A stretch of DNA of 35,606 nt from RGIG4140 sp045655105. GTDB taxonomy: Bacteria; Pseudomonadota; Alphaproteobacteria; CAAHEQ01; UBA3637. The DNA lies in the NCBI GenBank assembly GCA_045655105.1, contig JAZOOQ010000045.1, positions 1-35,606 on the forward strand. Reading direction: 5' to 3'. Positions 1-8,305 of the stretch are shown here, piece after piece; within the stretch, counting starts at the first letter, position 1, and each line of letters begins with the position of its first letter. Under the pieces are notes generated by a model that was given only the letters and a program-made list of their open reading frames with translations, was not told the DNA's origin and did not search any database. Both the position numbers and the translations under genes were made by a program.

Positions 1-361
1 CTCCTCGCCAACCCTCCGCCCCCTCGCCACACCATAGCTAGAGATCTGCTCCAGCCATTTTCCATCTTACCTCTTATCACTGTTATGTTATCCCGGCCTA
101 GCCAATTAAAAAGAAGGGAGAATTTGGGCCTATCAAAATTTTAATAAATCTTGCTATAAGTTTTTATATTATAAAATCTTTTTAAATATTTTTTGATTTT
201 TACAGGCGCATTTTGAGCCATATTTTTTTTATCAATCATCTTTTGATACGTTTTCCTCATTCAAAATAGGCATTTTTTTTGATACCTTTTTTAAGGAAAA
301 ATTTCTTGATTTTTTTTTGTCCTTATGTTCTGATAAATCAATTGATAAAAAAGGAGGGCGC
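1..361. other. Gene-free left edge with C-rich patch
   Basis: I see no convincing gene here. Positions 1-60 are C-rich and G-poor on the given strand, unlike the A/T-rich remainder, and resemble the C-rich patches at 34120-34225 and at the right edge. From about 110 onward the sequence is A/T-rich leader DNA for the gene at 362. A ribosome-binding site, AAGGAGGG, lies at 351-358. No confident promoter could be assigned. Confidence 0.5.
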
Positions 362-937
362 ATGTTTTTCAAAAATGATAAACCTAAAACAAGGTTTTTA
401 AAACGTATCATCATTTGTTTAATGTGTTTATTATTTGTTTGGGTTTGTTATGTTGCCATACAAACAACGCCTTGTTCGATAGACGGAATTGCGAATATTC
501 ATAATCCAGCTTGTCTAGATGTAAATAAAAAACTTAATTGGATGAAAAAAACAATGTTCGTGGCTAAGCGCACAACATTTGATCCAACTTATAACCGTCT
601 TGCTAAAAAATCGGCCCCATATTTATTGTTGGCTAAGTCTGATATCCCCGCACCAACAAAAGAATTGATAGAGTCAACTTTAAAAGAGATGAAAGAAACC
701 GATCCTTTGATTGAAGTTTTTGTTTTATTAAAAGAACGAGATGGGAATAAACCTGTTTCGCTCAAAACAGGAACACCATATCCTTCTTTCATTGTGGCCA
801 AAAAAGAAGATGGCATTTATCAAACTTTGAATACTTTGATTTGGGATGAATCTGGAATAACGCTTTCTCAACCAGTAACAACCATCAAATGCATGGGCGA
901 AGGCAAAATCAGATGTTATCTATTGGAAAAAGATTAA
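362..937 (+). CDS. Unknown membrane-anchored protein, 191 aa
   Basis: I do not recognise this family. The protein starts with a basic stretch (residues 1-16, rich in Lys/Arg) followed by one hydrophobic segment at about 17-34, which fits a signal anchor or uncleaved signal peptide and places the rest outside the cytoplasm. The remaining ~155 residues are soluble, with Cys near residues 38, 51, 180 and 185 that could form disulfides. The start at 362 is preferred over an upstream in-frame ATG at 317 because AAGGAGGG lies 3 nt before it and the hydrophobic segment then sits at the N-terminus. It stands alone: downstream is the tandem repeat and then genes on the other strand. Real gene likely, function unknown. 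Confidence 0.75.
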   Translation: MFFKNDKPKTRFLKRIIICLMCLLFVWVCYVAIQTTPCSIDGIANIHNPACLDVNKKLNWMKKTMFVAKRTTFDPTYNRLAKKSAPYLLLAKSDIPAPTKELIESTLKEMKETDPLIEVFVLLKERDGNKPVSLKTGTPYPSFIVAKKEDGIYQTLNTLIWDESGITLSQPVTTIKCMGEGKIRCYLLEKD

Positions 938-1087
938 TTTTTTTAATAGTTTTAACCATATTGCATTTCATTTATCTTCACTGAATTTAAGTCAGTTTTA
1001 CAGCATTTTATTTAACCTGATTTAATTAAATTCAATATAGCCAGACTTAATTCAAATTCGCTTTTTTCCTTTGCCTTCCTTTCCTCT

Positions 1088-1322
1088 CTTCTCGTTTTAT
1101 TTACTTTCATTAAACCCAAACCTAGATGCCCACTTGAACAGAATTTGAGCGTTCTTCTCGTTTTATTTACTTTCATTAAAACTAAACCTAGATGCCCACT
1201 TGAACAGAATTTGACCGCTCTTCTCGTGTTATTTACTTTCATTAAAACTAGACCTAGATGCCCACTTGGGCAGAATTTGACCGCTCTTCTCGTGTTATTT
1301 ACTTTCATTAAACCCAAACCTA
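1088..1322. repeat. 66-bp tandem repeat, 3 full units plus a partial
   Basis: Units begin with CTTCTCG at 1088, 1154, 1220 and 1286, exactly 66 bp apart; the fourth is cut off after about 37 bp. Units differ at only a few positions. Because 66 is a multiple of three, reading frames stay open through the array on both strands (a 22-residue repeat containing MKVN and TRR on the minus strand). The array occupies the 563-bp gene-free stretch 938-1500; outside it that stretch is A/T-rich and holds only the terminator at 1448-1487. Confidence 0.9.
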
Positions 1323-1447
1323 ATTTATATATTCTTCGCGTTTAAGTAATGCTTTAAGAATCTTTAATAAGCTCTTGATAATATTTAGCATTAATATCTT
1401 ATTACTTTTGTTATTTTTTTTGATGTTACCTTAAAAGGAAAAGACCA

Positions 1448-1487
1448 TAAAAAAAACCACTGGATCTTCTCCAATGGCTTTTTTTAA
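1448..1487 (-). terminator. Terminator of the Sel1-repeat gene
   Basis: An imperfect hairpin pairs the arms CCACTGGA and TCCAATGGC around a short loop. On the minus strand it ends in a run of eight T. It lies 14 nt past the stop of the gene ending at 1501, as expected for a Rho-independent terminator. Confidence 0.75.
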
Positions 1488-1500
1488 TTAAAGAATAAGC

Positions 1501-2904
1501 TTAAAACAATCCGCTTAAAACATCATCTTTTTTCACTTGTTGTTGCGTTTGTTTTTTCAAATCACCATAAATCAACTCACCTTGTTTACGTTCATTTTGA
1601 TCCATTTCAGCTTCAATACTGTTAATGGCATTTTGAATGGTTAAATTCAACGTATCTTTTGAATTATCTTGAGCTGTTTTTAACCAGGCATAACATTGAG
1701 AAGGCCGTGGAGCATCAACCCCCTTTCCTTCGCAATAGCATTTTGCCAATTGATATTGAGCATAAGGATCGCCTTCTTGTGCGCCTTTTAAATACCATTT
1801 AAAGGCTTCTGCATCATTTTGGAAACGGCTTCTTAACAAGTCTGCATAATAAGCATAAGCTTCTGTTTCGCCTTTCTTGGCCGCCTCGTTCACTTTCTTT
1901 TCAATCAAGGTCATATCTTTAGTGATACTGGCTTCAACAACCATATCTGGCGAAATGGAATATTTGCGCCCGTCTGTTAACAAAACTTCCCCTTGAGCCA
2001 ACATGTTTTGAACGGATTCTGGATCATTAAATCCATTAATAACCGGCGTTGGAATGGCCAACAAATCGCCTTTGGGAACGGATTTTTCTGGTGGAGTTGG
2101 GCGCCATTCTCTGGCTCTTCGTTGCATTTGTAACACAACTTCTTTCTTTTTAATTTTATTCACCAACTCATCTCTTTTCTTCATCGCTTCGCGACCCACA
2201 TCATCTTCGGCATTATAAGCTGCCAAAATGCTATACCAAGCATAAGCATCAGCTGGATTATATAAAGGACCTTTTTCAGCACGCAAACCGGCCAACTTGT
2301 TTTGCGCTAACACATATCCTTGACGAGCAGAACGGTTCATCCATTTTAAAGCATTTTCAAAGTCTTGTGGGGTTCCCCAACCCAAATAATAATGAACCCC
2401 TAATTTATATTGAGAACCGGCATGTCCTCTTAAAGCGCTCATCAAATAATATCCGAATGAACTTTGATAATTTTTTTCAACTTTTGTGCCAGTTGCAAAC
2501 AATTCGCCCAATTGATAAAGGGCATCTGCTTGCCCAGCATAAGCAGCTCTTTTCAAATAACGCAACCCTGTTTCAAATCTTGGATCAGAAGGATCTTGCG
2601 CTTCATCAAGCAAAATTTGGGCCAACTCATAAGCGGCATCAATATTATAAGCGCTTTCAGCTTTTTTATAATATTCAACTGCCATGGATAAATCTTTTGG
2701 AACACCTTGCCCTTGGGCATACATTTTTCCCAAATAATAATAAGCTGTTGCATCCCCCTCATCTGCCAAATAAGAAAATTCAGCAAAAGCTTGATCATAT
2801 CGATTAATTTTATAAGCTGTTAAAGCTTCTGTTAAACCGGCAAATGCTGTTGATGAAAGCAAAAAAGCCGATAAGGCAACAACTGACAAAGAAAAACGTT
2901 TCAT
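1501..2904 (-). CDS. Exported Sel1-like (TPR-like) repeat protein, 467 aa
   Basis: Sel1-like repeats are helical solenoids that mediate protein-protein contacts. Here several repeats can be read, e.g. around residues 50-80 (AYYYLGKMYAQGQGV), 125-205 (ALYQLGELFATG and YKLGVHYYLGWG) and again near 385-425 (YAQYQLAKCYCEGKGV). They are split by a non-repeat stretch with a charged KKKE segment. The N-terminus MKRFSLSVVALSAFLLSSTAFAG is a cleavable signal peptide ending in AFA. The start at 2904 is chosen over an in-frame upstream one (2946) because it gives that signal peptide and follows GGAGG. A promoter lies at 2937-2965. Exported Sel1 proteins often support envelope or host-interaction processes; the specific role here is unknown. 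Confidence 0.88.
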   Translation of the reverse strand: MKRFSLSVVALSAFLLSSTAFAGLTEALTAYKINRYDQAFAEFSYLADEGDATAYYYLGKMYAQGQGVPKDLSMAVEYYKKAESAYNIDAAYELAQILLDEAQDPSDPRFETGLRYLKRAAYAGQADALYQLGELFATGTKVEKNYQSSFGYYLMSALRGHAGSQYKLGVHYYLGWGTPQDFENALKWMNRSARQGYVLAQNKLAGLRAEKGPLYNPADAYAWYSILAAYNAEDDVGREAMKKRDELVNKIKKKEVVLQMQRRAREWRPTPPEKSVPKGDLLAIPTPVINGFNDPESVQNMLAQGEVLLTDGRKYSISPDMVVEASITKDMTLIEKKVNEAAKKGETEAYAYYADLLRSRFQNDAEAFKWYLKGAQEGDPYAQYQLAKCYCEGKGVDAPRPSQCYAWLKTAQDNSKDTLNLTIQNAINSIEAEMDQNERKQGELIYGDLKKQTQQQVKKDDVLSGLF

Positions 2905-2936
2905 ATTTCCTCCAAAAAAAATAACCCTTTTTCTAA

Positions 2937-2965
2937 ACAATATCACATTCTTTTTAACTTGTAAA
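2937..2965 (-). promoter_or_regulatory. Sigma70-type promoter of the Sel1-repeat gene
   Basis: On the minus strand, TTTACA (2960-2965) and TATTGT (2937-2942) are separated by 17 nt, with TGA just before the -10 box (extended -10 form). It sits between the nlpD-like stop and the Sel1 gene start, so the Sel1 gene is probably transcribed independently. Confidence 0.55.
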
Positions 2966-2970
2966 TCATT

Positions 2971-3915
2971 TTATTTCAAATAATTTTGTGGGTTCACAAC
3001 TTTTGTTTTATATCTAATTTCAAAATGAAGCTGAGGCGTTGAAACATTTCCTGTTGCGCCAACAAGTGCAATATTTTGCCCTTTTTTAACTTTTTGACCT
3101 TTTTTCACAAGCAATTTTTGGTTATGAGCATAAGCTGTTAACCAACCACTTTTATGACGAATCAAAATCAAATTTCCATAGCCTTTTAACCCATTTGATG
3201 CATATCCGATCACGCCTTCTTCCGCCGCTTTCACATAGGTTCCTTGTTTGGCTTTAATGTTAATCCCATCATTTTGTTGCCCTTGCGCATTCAAACCAAA
3301 CTTTGAAACAACTTGCCCTTTAACAGGCCAAGAAAATTTCTTTTTGCTTTGCCAATAAGGGATTTTGGCGCTTGCTCTGGCAACGCCTTTACTTCTTGCT
3401 TGCGGCGTATTTTGCACTTTAAGGGGCGTTTCTTTTTGATTATTCAAATATTTTTCATCCGCCAATGTTTTGGCTCTTGCTTTTGAAACCGCTTTCGTTG
3501 ACTTTTGGTTAGAGGCCACCAAAATATCCTCAGGATCCCTGATTTTCAAGCGTTGCCCTAAATGAATGGTATAAGGCGATTCCAATTCATTCATTTTTGA
3601 AAGTTCATGCACGCTCATTTGATATTTTTTTGAAATATTATAAAGCGTGTCGCCTTTTTGAACGGTATGAAGTTTTGGTTGAGGGATTTTAAGTTTTTGA
3701 CCAACTTTTAAAGTATAAGGTTGCGTTAAATTATTTTCTTTAATCACCGCGCGCATGGATAAATCATTCTTTTTGGTTAAAGAATAAAGCGTATCCCCGC
3801 GTTTCACATATAAAAACTCGCCATCAGAATGATATCCATGACAGCCAGCTAAAAAAACATTTAGCAAAAGAAAACATGAAAAAAGGGCCCTATTTTTCTT
3901 CATAAATTTTATCAT
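2971..3915 (-). CDS. nlpD: NlpD-like LysM/LytM lipoprotein
   Basis: Murein hydrolase activators of the NlpD/EnvC type switch on cell-wall amidases at division. The protein has a lipoprotein signal with lipobox LAGC (Cys about 25). Two LysM peptidoglycan-binding domains follow at about 34-79 and 81-127, each with a GDTLY core. After a basic linker comes a C-terminal LytM/M23 domain at about 200-310 with AYAHN and LHFEIRYK. The usual M23 metal-ligand motif HxxxD is replaced by a sequence reading NDGINI, so the domain is probably non-catalytic, as in NlpD. GYGNLI and LHFEIRYK also match the E. coli NlpD pattern as I recall it. The start is uncertain: ATG at 3915 has a weak AAAGGG site, and 3903 and 3939 are alternatives. 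Confidence 0.85.
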   Translation of the reverse strand: MIKFMKKNRALFSCFLLLNVFLAGCHGYHSDGEFLYVKRGDTLYSLTKKNDLSMRAVIKENNLTQPYTLKVGQKLKIPQPKLHTVQKGDTLYNISKKYQMSVHELSKMNELESPYTIHLGQRLKIRDPEDILVASNQKSTKAVSKARAKTLADEKYLNNQKETPLKVQNTPQARSKGVARASAKIPYWQSKKKFSWPVKGQVVSKFGLNAQGQQNDGINIKAKQGTYVKAAEEGVIGYASNGLKGYGNLILIRHKSGWLTAYAHNQKLLVKKGQKVKKGQNIALVGATGNVSTPQLHFEIRYKTKVVNPQNYLK

Positions 3916-4041
3916 AGACCCTTTATTTTTAAATTGCAACCATTATTTTTTAATTGGTTATTCATTTAACCCATTAAAACTTTTAAGATATTTTTTTAAA
4001 CTGTTTAATGATAAAAAAAATAATCCCACCTCATTGCTTTC

Positions 4042-4080
4042 TTAAAAAAAATTAAACGCCCTAAAAAAGAGCGTTTAATC
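4042..4080 (-). terminator. Terminator of the 191-aa ankyrin gene
   Basis: A perfect 9-bp stem, ATTAAACGC (4051-4059) with GCGTTTAAT (4071-4079), is followed on the minus strand by a run of eight T. It lies about 50 nt past the stop at 4129. Confidence 0.85.
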
Positions 4081-4128
4081 AAAAAGTTTTTAATATAAAT
4101 ATGTTAACAGTTATTATTCAACCAATTC

Positions 4129-4704
4129 TTATTCCATTTCTTTTGCTCTGCCTTCAGACATTCTTTTAATTGTTTTAAGAATAGATCCAGCTGCAATAAA
4201 TTCTTCATTTTGCGTGTTCGCCATCCACATTCTATGCCCCGTATCGCTCACATATTCGCAAGAACAAAGCATTTGAGAAAGCGCATATAAACCCATAACA
4301 TTGCGTCTATGATTAACAGCAGATTCCAATGATAACAACATGCCGTGATCTTTTGTGTTTCCATAATAAGCAGCCAAACAAGAAGGTGTAAACCCATTTT
4401 CATCCATCACAAACGGATTTAATTTTTTTTGATAACTTGCAATCATAAATGGAACATCTATCACATGCGTATAATCGCCTTCTTTTCTGCCCTCTTCTGA
4501 AAGAGCGCGCACTGTTTCATTTGAAACAACATAATGCAACAAAGTGTTGCCTTTATCATCTTTTGAATTAACGTCTTGTCCTTTTGCAAGCAAATCTTTA
4601 ACAGCTGGAACAAACCCTTCTCTTTTCAAATCTTCAACAGAGGTTGAAGCCCCTAATTGTTCCAAATAATATTTATAATAATCATTTCTTTCGCTTGGTA
4701 ACAT
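4129..4704 (-). CDS. Short degenerate ankyrin-repeat protein, 191 aa
   Basis: This protein carries one clear ankyrin-like unit near residues 45-75 (DVNSKDDKGNTLLHYVV) and a weaker one near 100-125 (DENGFTPSCLAAYYGNT). The remainder is not recognisable. It has no signal peptide or membrane segment, so it is cytoplasmic or a candidate secretion substrate. AAGGAGG precedes the ATG by 7 nt. Unlike the tightly packed ankyrin genes upstream, it has its own promoter (4735-4763) and terminator (4042-4080), and is therefore monocistronic. Ankyrin repeats bind other proteins; the partner is unknown. Confidence 0.8.
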   Translation of the reverse strand: MLPSERNDYYKYYLEQLGASTSVEDLKREGFVPAVKDLLAKGQDVNSKDDKGNTLLHYVVSNETVRALSEEGRKEGDYTHVIDVPFMIASYQKKLNPFVMDENGFTPSCLAAYYGNTKDHGMLLSLESAVNHRRNVMGLYALSQMLCSCEYVSDTGHRMWMANTQNEEFIAAGSILKTIKRMSEGRAKEME

Positions 4705-4734
4705 AAAATCCTCCTTAAAATTAAAACGATAAGG

Positions 4735-4763
4735 ATTTTATCATATTTTTAATCTTTTGTCAA
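4735..4763 (-). promoter_or_regulatory. Promoter of the 191-aa ankyrin gene
   Basis: The minus strand has TTGACA (4758-4763), a 17-nt A/T-rich spacer and TAAAAT (4735-4740), about 30 nt before the ATG at 4704. It lies between the upstream operon's terminator and this gene. Confidence 0.75.
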
Positions 4764-4790
4764 TTTATTTTTATATATGGATAAAATCAT

Positions 4791-4826
4791 AAAAAAAGAG
4801 CCTCAAAAAAAAGAAGCCCTTTTCTT
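4791..4826 (-). terminator. Terminator ending the ankyrin operon
   Basis: On the minus strand an 11-bp stem (AAAAGGGCTTC with GAGGCTCTTTT) closes with two G-U wobbles around a T-rich loop, and seven T follow. The wobbles pair only in minus-strand RNA, which fixes the orientation. It follows the stop at 4846. Confidence 0.75.
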
Positions 4827-4845
4827 TTTTATCATTAAAAAACAC

Positions 4846-5811
4846 TTAATTTTTCACATGTTCTGCTTGATAATTTTGAGGCATTACCTTTGATGCTTTT
4901 TGAATCACTTTTGGTTGAAAAGCTTCTGAAAAAATATCAACTTTTGGCATTTTCACTGCAGATTCAATCAACAACGTTGGATCCCCAACCAATGAATTGC
5001 ATAGCGCATCTTGTTTTTGAAATTCAACAGCATCTTTTTTATTTAAAACAACATTCATTTGAAATTCGGGCGTTTCTAAAAGCGCATATTTAACCTTACC
5101 AGGCATTTTATCATGCTTGGCGCCCAAAGATTTCACCAAATAAACAAACATATCAACATCTTTATGTTCATAAGCTAAATCAAGCGCTGTTTTGCCTTCT
5201 TTATCTTGATGGTTCACATCTGCATGATAAATTGAAAGCAAGGCCACTGTTTTGCGGTCATTATTGTGAACGCAATACATCAAAGCCGTTTGCCCTTTAT
5301 TATCTTCTTGATTCACATTGGCTTTATTTTCAAGCAACAAAAGCGTTAACTTTCTGTTTTGATTTGAAATAGAGCGCATTAAAGGCGTTTGTCCCCAAAC
5401 GTTTTCTTTATTCACATCAGCCCCTTCTTTTAAAAGCTTTTCTGTCAACTGGATATTATTTTTCAAAACGGCGGCCATCAATGGCGTTTTCCCATGATGA
5501 TCTTGATGATTAATATTGGCGCCCTTTTCAATCAATAATTGAACAACGGCTTGATGATTATTTTCCGTTGCATTTAAAAGCGCTGTTTCGCCCGTTGCAA
5601 ATGCTTTTTTATTCACATCAGCGCCTTTTTCAATTAAATATGAAGTCATGCGCGCATCCCCTCGTTCGGCCGCTCTGATTAAAGCGGTTACGCCTAATTC
5701 ATCTGTTGCATCAACATCCACTTCTTTTTGGCGCACCATGGCTTCAACCGTTGTAAAATCCCCGCGTCCGGCTGCTTGCAAATAATATTCATCTTGAGTC
5801 ATTTTTCCCAT
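4846..5811 (-). CDS. Ankyrin-repeat protein, 321 aa
   Basis: About seven consecutive ankyrin repeats fill residues 5-235, each with the usual G-TALM/TPLM turn and GADVN ending (e.g. GVTALIRAAERGD, GKTPLMAAVLKNN, GQTALMYCVHNND). A non-repeat tail of about 80 residues follows. There is no signal peptide. AGGAG precedes the ATG by 8 nt. It is the last gene of the ankyrin run: 21 nt separate it from the gene upstream and a terminator follows. The fold predicts a protein-binding surface; no enzyme domain is visible. A T4SS effector or an internal scaffold are both possible. Confidence 0.9.
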   Translation of the reverse strand: MGKMTQDEYYLQAAGRGDFTTVEAMVRQKEVDVDATDELGVTALIRAAERGDARMTSYLIEKGADVNKKAFATGETALLNATENNHQAVVQLLIEKGANINHQDHHGKTPLMAAVLKNNIQLTEKLLKEGADVNKENVWGQTPLMRSISNQNRKLTLLLLENKANVNQEDNKGQTALMYCVHNNDRKTVALLSIYHADVNHQDKEGKTALDLAYEHKDVDMFVYLVKSLGAKHDKMPGKVKYALLETPEFQMNVVLNKKDAVEFQKQDALCNSLVGDPTLLIESAVKMPKVDIFSEAFQPKVIQKASKVMPQNYQAEHVKN

Positions 5812-5832
5812 TTTTTATCTCCTATCAAAAAA

Positions 5833-6714
5833 TTAATCTCGCGAGCGTTCGCCTTTTTGATTGCGCCGCTTTGCGATTTGATTTAAAACATGAACAGGCT
5901 TTAAAGATTTTGCTTGTTTCATTTCCAAAACTTTTTGATACATTAAAACAAGTGGATCTTTTAAAAGCTCTTCCTCTAAATATTGTTCTACGCCTTTTTT
6001 ATTTTTGCTGTCAAGATTAATTTTTGCGCCAGCCAACAAAAGAAGGTTAAAAATCTTATCATTCTTTGTTTGAATGGCATAAAAAAGCGGAGTTTTCCCC
6101 TCTTTATCCGTTAAATTCACGTTTGCACGCGTCTTTTTCACCAAATGCTCCACTATTTCTTTACTTTCGTTTATCACGGCGTAAAAAAGCGGTGTTTTTC
6201 CTTCCTTATCTTTTTTATTCGCATCCGCCTTATAGGCATCCGTTAAAAGTTTCACAATTTCTAAACTCTGTCTTGTCACGGCATAATGAAGCGCTGTTTT
6301 CTTTTTTTTATCTTCTAAATCAACATCAGCACCCCCTTTTATCAGCATATCCATAAAATAACTTTTCTTTTCCTTAATGGCATGAATAAGCGGTGTATCA
6401 CCTGAAACTTTATGTTGAAAATTCAAAATCGCCTTATTTTGAATTAAAAGATCCAAAGCTTCTAAATTTTCTTTATCAATGCATCTAAAAACTGGATTTT
6501 GCCCATATCTGTTTAAAATATTAATTTCAGCCCCTAACTCAATCAATAATTTTAACGGACGGATATTATAAGTTTGGTCAATCGCTGTTAAAATGGGCAT
6601 TTCTCCTAGAAATCCCACAAAATTAACATCCGCATTCTTTTTTGTAACCAAATATTTGATTTTTTTATCATCTCCATTTTTGATGGCTTTTAATAAACTT
6701 TCTTCATAATTCAT
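5833..6714 (-). CDS. Ankyrin-repeat protein, 293 aa
   Basis: About seven ankyrin repeats span residues 3-235. They include two nearly identical neighbours with KDKEGKTPLFYAVINES and TDKEGKTPLFYAIQTKN, a sign of recent internal repeat duplication. The C-terminal tail (about 240-293) ends in a basic cluster, KRRNQKGERSRD. No signal peptide or membrane segment is present. AAGGAAT precedes the ATG. The gene lies 12 nt after its upstream neighbour and 21 nt before the next, consistent with cotranscription. A basic C-terminus is common in T4SS substrates, but this is only suggestive. Confidence 0.9.
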   Translation of the reverse strand: MNYEESLLKAIKNGDDKKIKYLVTKKNADVNFVGFLGEMPILTAIDQTYNIRPLKLLIELGAEINILNRYGQNPVFRCIDKENLEALDLLIQNKAILNFQHKVSGDTPLIHAIKEKKSYFMDMLIKGGADVDLEDKKKKTALHYAVTRQSLEIVKLLTDAYKADANKKDKEGKTPLFYAVINESKEIVEHLVKKTRANVNLTDKEGKTPLFYAIQTKNDKIFNLLLLAGAKINLDSKNKKGVEQYLEEELLKDPLVLMYQKVLEMKQAKSLKPVHVLNQIAKRRNQKGERSRD

Positions 6715-6726
6715 CTTATTTATTCC

Positions 6727-8289
6727 TTATTCTTTCACTTTATCATTCATTGTTTGCGCATAAACAATCCTTTTGGGGCTTTTATTTATATATTGTTTTA
6801 AAGCTCTTAACTTTTGTTGTCTGTGACGCACTTTTAAAAAAATTTTCTTTGCTAATTGAAGATTGCCTTTTTGCATTGCCAAATTATAAGCATCCACCCC
6901 AAAAGCATCTGTGATTAATAAATTTGCCCCTGCTTCAATTAATAAATCGGCTGCCTTTAAATAATTTTTATGAATCAAATCCATTAAAAGCGGTGTACCA
7001 TCCATATTTTCATAATCAATGTTGGCTCCTTTTTCCACAAGAGCTTCAAAATATGTTTGATCATCTAGCTCTTCAAAATGCTTTAATGCATAAAAAAGAG
7101 GTGTTTTGTCCTCTGAATCAGGCAAATCCAGTTGAATATCTTTTTCCAATAACTTAAAAAACAAATCCTTATTTTGTTTTAAAACACTGGCAATTAAGGG
7201 GGGTTTGCCTATCATATTTTTTGTTTGCAACTGAAGTTCATGCTGAATGAAAAAAGAAGCCATTTCTTTGTTTTCAACTTCAATCAGATCTGTTAAAAGC
7301 CCTTTCTTTAAAGAAAGAGACACTTCATCTAAATATCCTCTTTTTTCCAAACATTCAAAAAACAAAGGATTTTTGCTTGTTAAACACCAATCAGATATCC
7401 CTTCTTGATTTTCATCTAATACCCCAAAGTCTATCCCCATATCAATCGCATAATCAATATCCCTTAACTTTCCTTGATAAAAAAGATTTTTCAAAAAAAG
7501 TTCGCCTTTTTCATCCTTCCCATTCAATGACAAAAAGGGATCTTTTTTAAGATAAGTTAAAAGGCTCTTTTCTGTTTGATAATGCCCAACATCAAAAAAC
7601 ATACTTGAAACATCTTTTTGCTTTTTTTGAGTTTCATATTCCAAAAAAGCTTCGCCATCTTTTAAAATTAATTCAGCTTTTTTATCAATTTGAATTTCAT
7701 CTAATCGTTTAAATTCTTTTTTTAAATTTTGATCAAAAAAATGATGCGAAACATTTGATAAAAGCAAATAAACAACCACTTTTACTTGCCCATTTTTGGC
7801 CGCATGCATCATTGGTGCTTGCATTTTATCCGAAAAAATAAAAGGCTTTAAGGAAGCGCCCTTTTCTTTTAATTCATCTAAAAAATCAACATTTCCGATT
7901 TGACAAGCCTTTTGAACAAGAATTTTAAATTTTTCTCTTTTAAAAAAGGAATCAAACTGCCAATTTAACCAAGCCCTTGCACTTGCTTCATCATTTTTTT
8001 CAAGCGCTCTTAAAGCTTTTTTCATCTTATAAATATCCAAAACTTTTTGAACGCCAGAAAAATCCCCCTTTTCAATGCGTTTTCTTAAAATAAATCCCCA
8101 TGGCCCTAATAAAACCCGATCAATTTTAATCGAATTATTTTCAAAAAAATCACTAATTTGAAACAAGCCATTATATTCTTGAATGCTATAAAGGTGATCG
8201 GATCTGCGCCCCTGAGTCACCCATTTGTTCACCGCCTTTTTATAATCGCCGGTTTTAAATTCCCTTTCTAAACAAGAATATAAATCCAT
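6727..8289 (-). CDS. Ankyrin-repeat protein with conserved N-terminal domain, 520 aa
   Basis: Residues 1-110 form a non-ankyrin domain beginning LYSCLEREFKTGDYKKA, with a later GPWGF motif. This domain is shared with the next upstream gene (8306-9847), making the two tandem paralogues. Degenerate ankyrin units follow at about 110-190, then an irregular helical stretch, then clearer repeats at about 350-480 (GKPPLIASVLKQN, DKTPLFYALKHF, GTPLLMDLIHKN). The tail is basic. It has AAGGATT before the ATG and no signal peptide. It lies 16 nt from the upstream gene and 12 nt from the downstream one. The N-terminal domain is unknown to me. Confidence 0.88.
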   Translation of the reverse strand: MDLYSCLEREFKTGDYKKAVNKWVTQGRRSDHLYSIQEYNGLFQISDFFENNSIKIDRVLLGPWGFILRKRIEKGDFSGVQKVLDIYKMKKALRALEKNDEASARAWLNWQFDSFFKREKFKILVQKACQIGNVDFLDELKEKGASLKPFIFSDKMQAPMMHAAKNGQVKVVVYLLLSNVSHHFFDQNLKKEFKRLDEIQIDKKAELILKDGEAFLEYETQKKQKDVSSMFFDVGHYQTEKSLLTYLKKDPFLSLNGKDEKGELFLKNLFYQGKLRDIDYAIDMGIDFGVLDENQEGISDWCLTSKNPLFFECLEKRGYLDEVSLSLKKGLLTDLIEVENKEMASFFIQHELQLQTKNMIGKPPLIASVLKQNKDLFFKLLEKDIQLDLPDSEDKTPLFYALKHFEELDDQTYFEALVEKGANIDYENMDGTPLLMDLIHKNYLKAADLLIEAGANLLITDAFGVDAYNLAMQKGNLQLAKKIFLKVRHRQQKLRALKQYINKSPKRIVYAQTMNDKVKE

Positions 8290-8305
8290 TTCTTAATCCT
8301 TTACT

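Noticed and set aside
232..414. 60-residue minus-strand frame overlapping the first gene's start
   Set aside because: It overlaps a well-supported plus-strand start and ribosome-binding site, has low-complexity Lys-rich composition and no Shine-Dalgarno site.
1012..1317. Minus-strand open frame with 22-residue repeats (and a plus-strand counterpart) across the 66-bp array
   Set aside because: Both strands are open only because the repeat period is a multiple of three. Neither frame has a ribosome-binding site or recognisable domain.
1088..1322. Possible CRISPR array
   Set aside because: The units are contiguous 66-bp direct repeats without unique spacers, and no cas genes are nearby.
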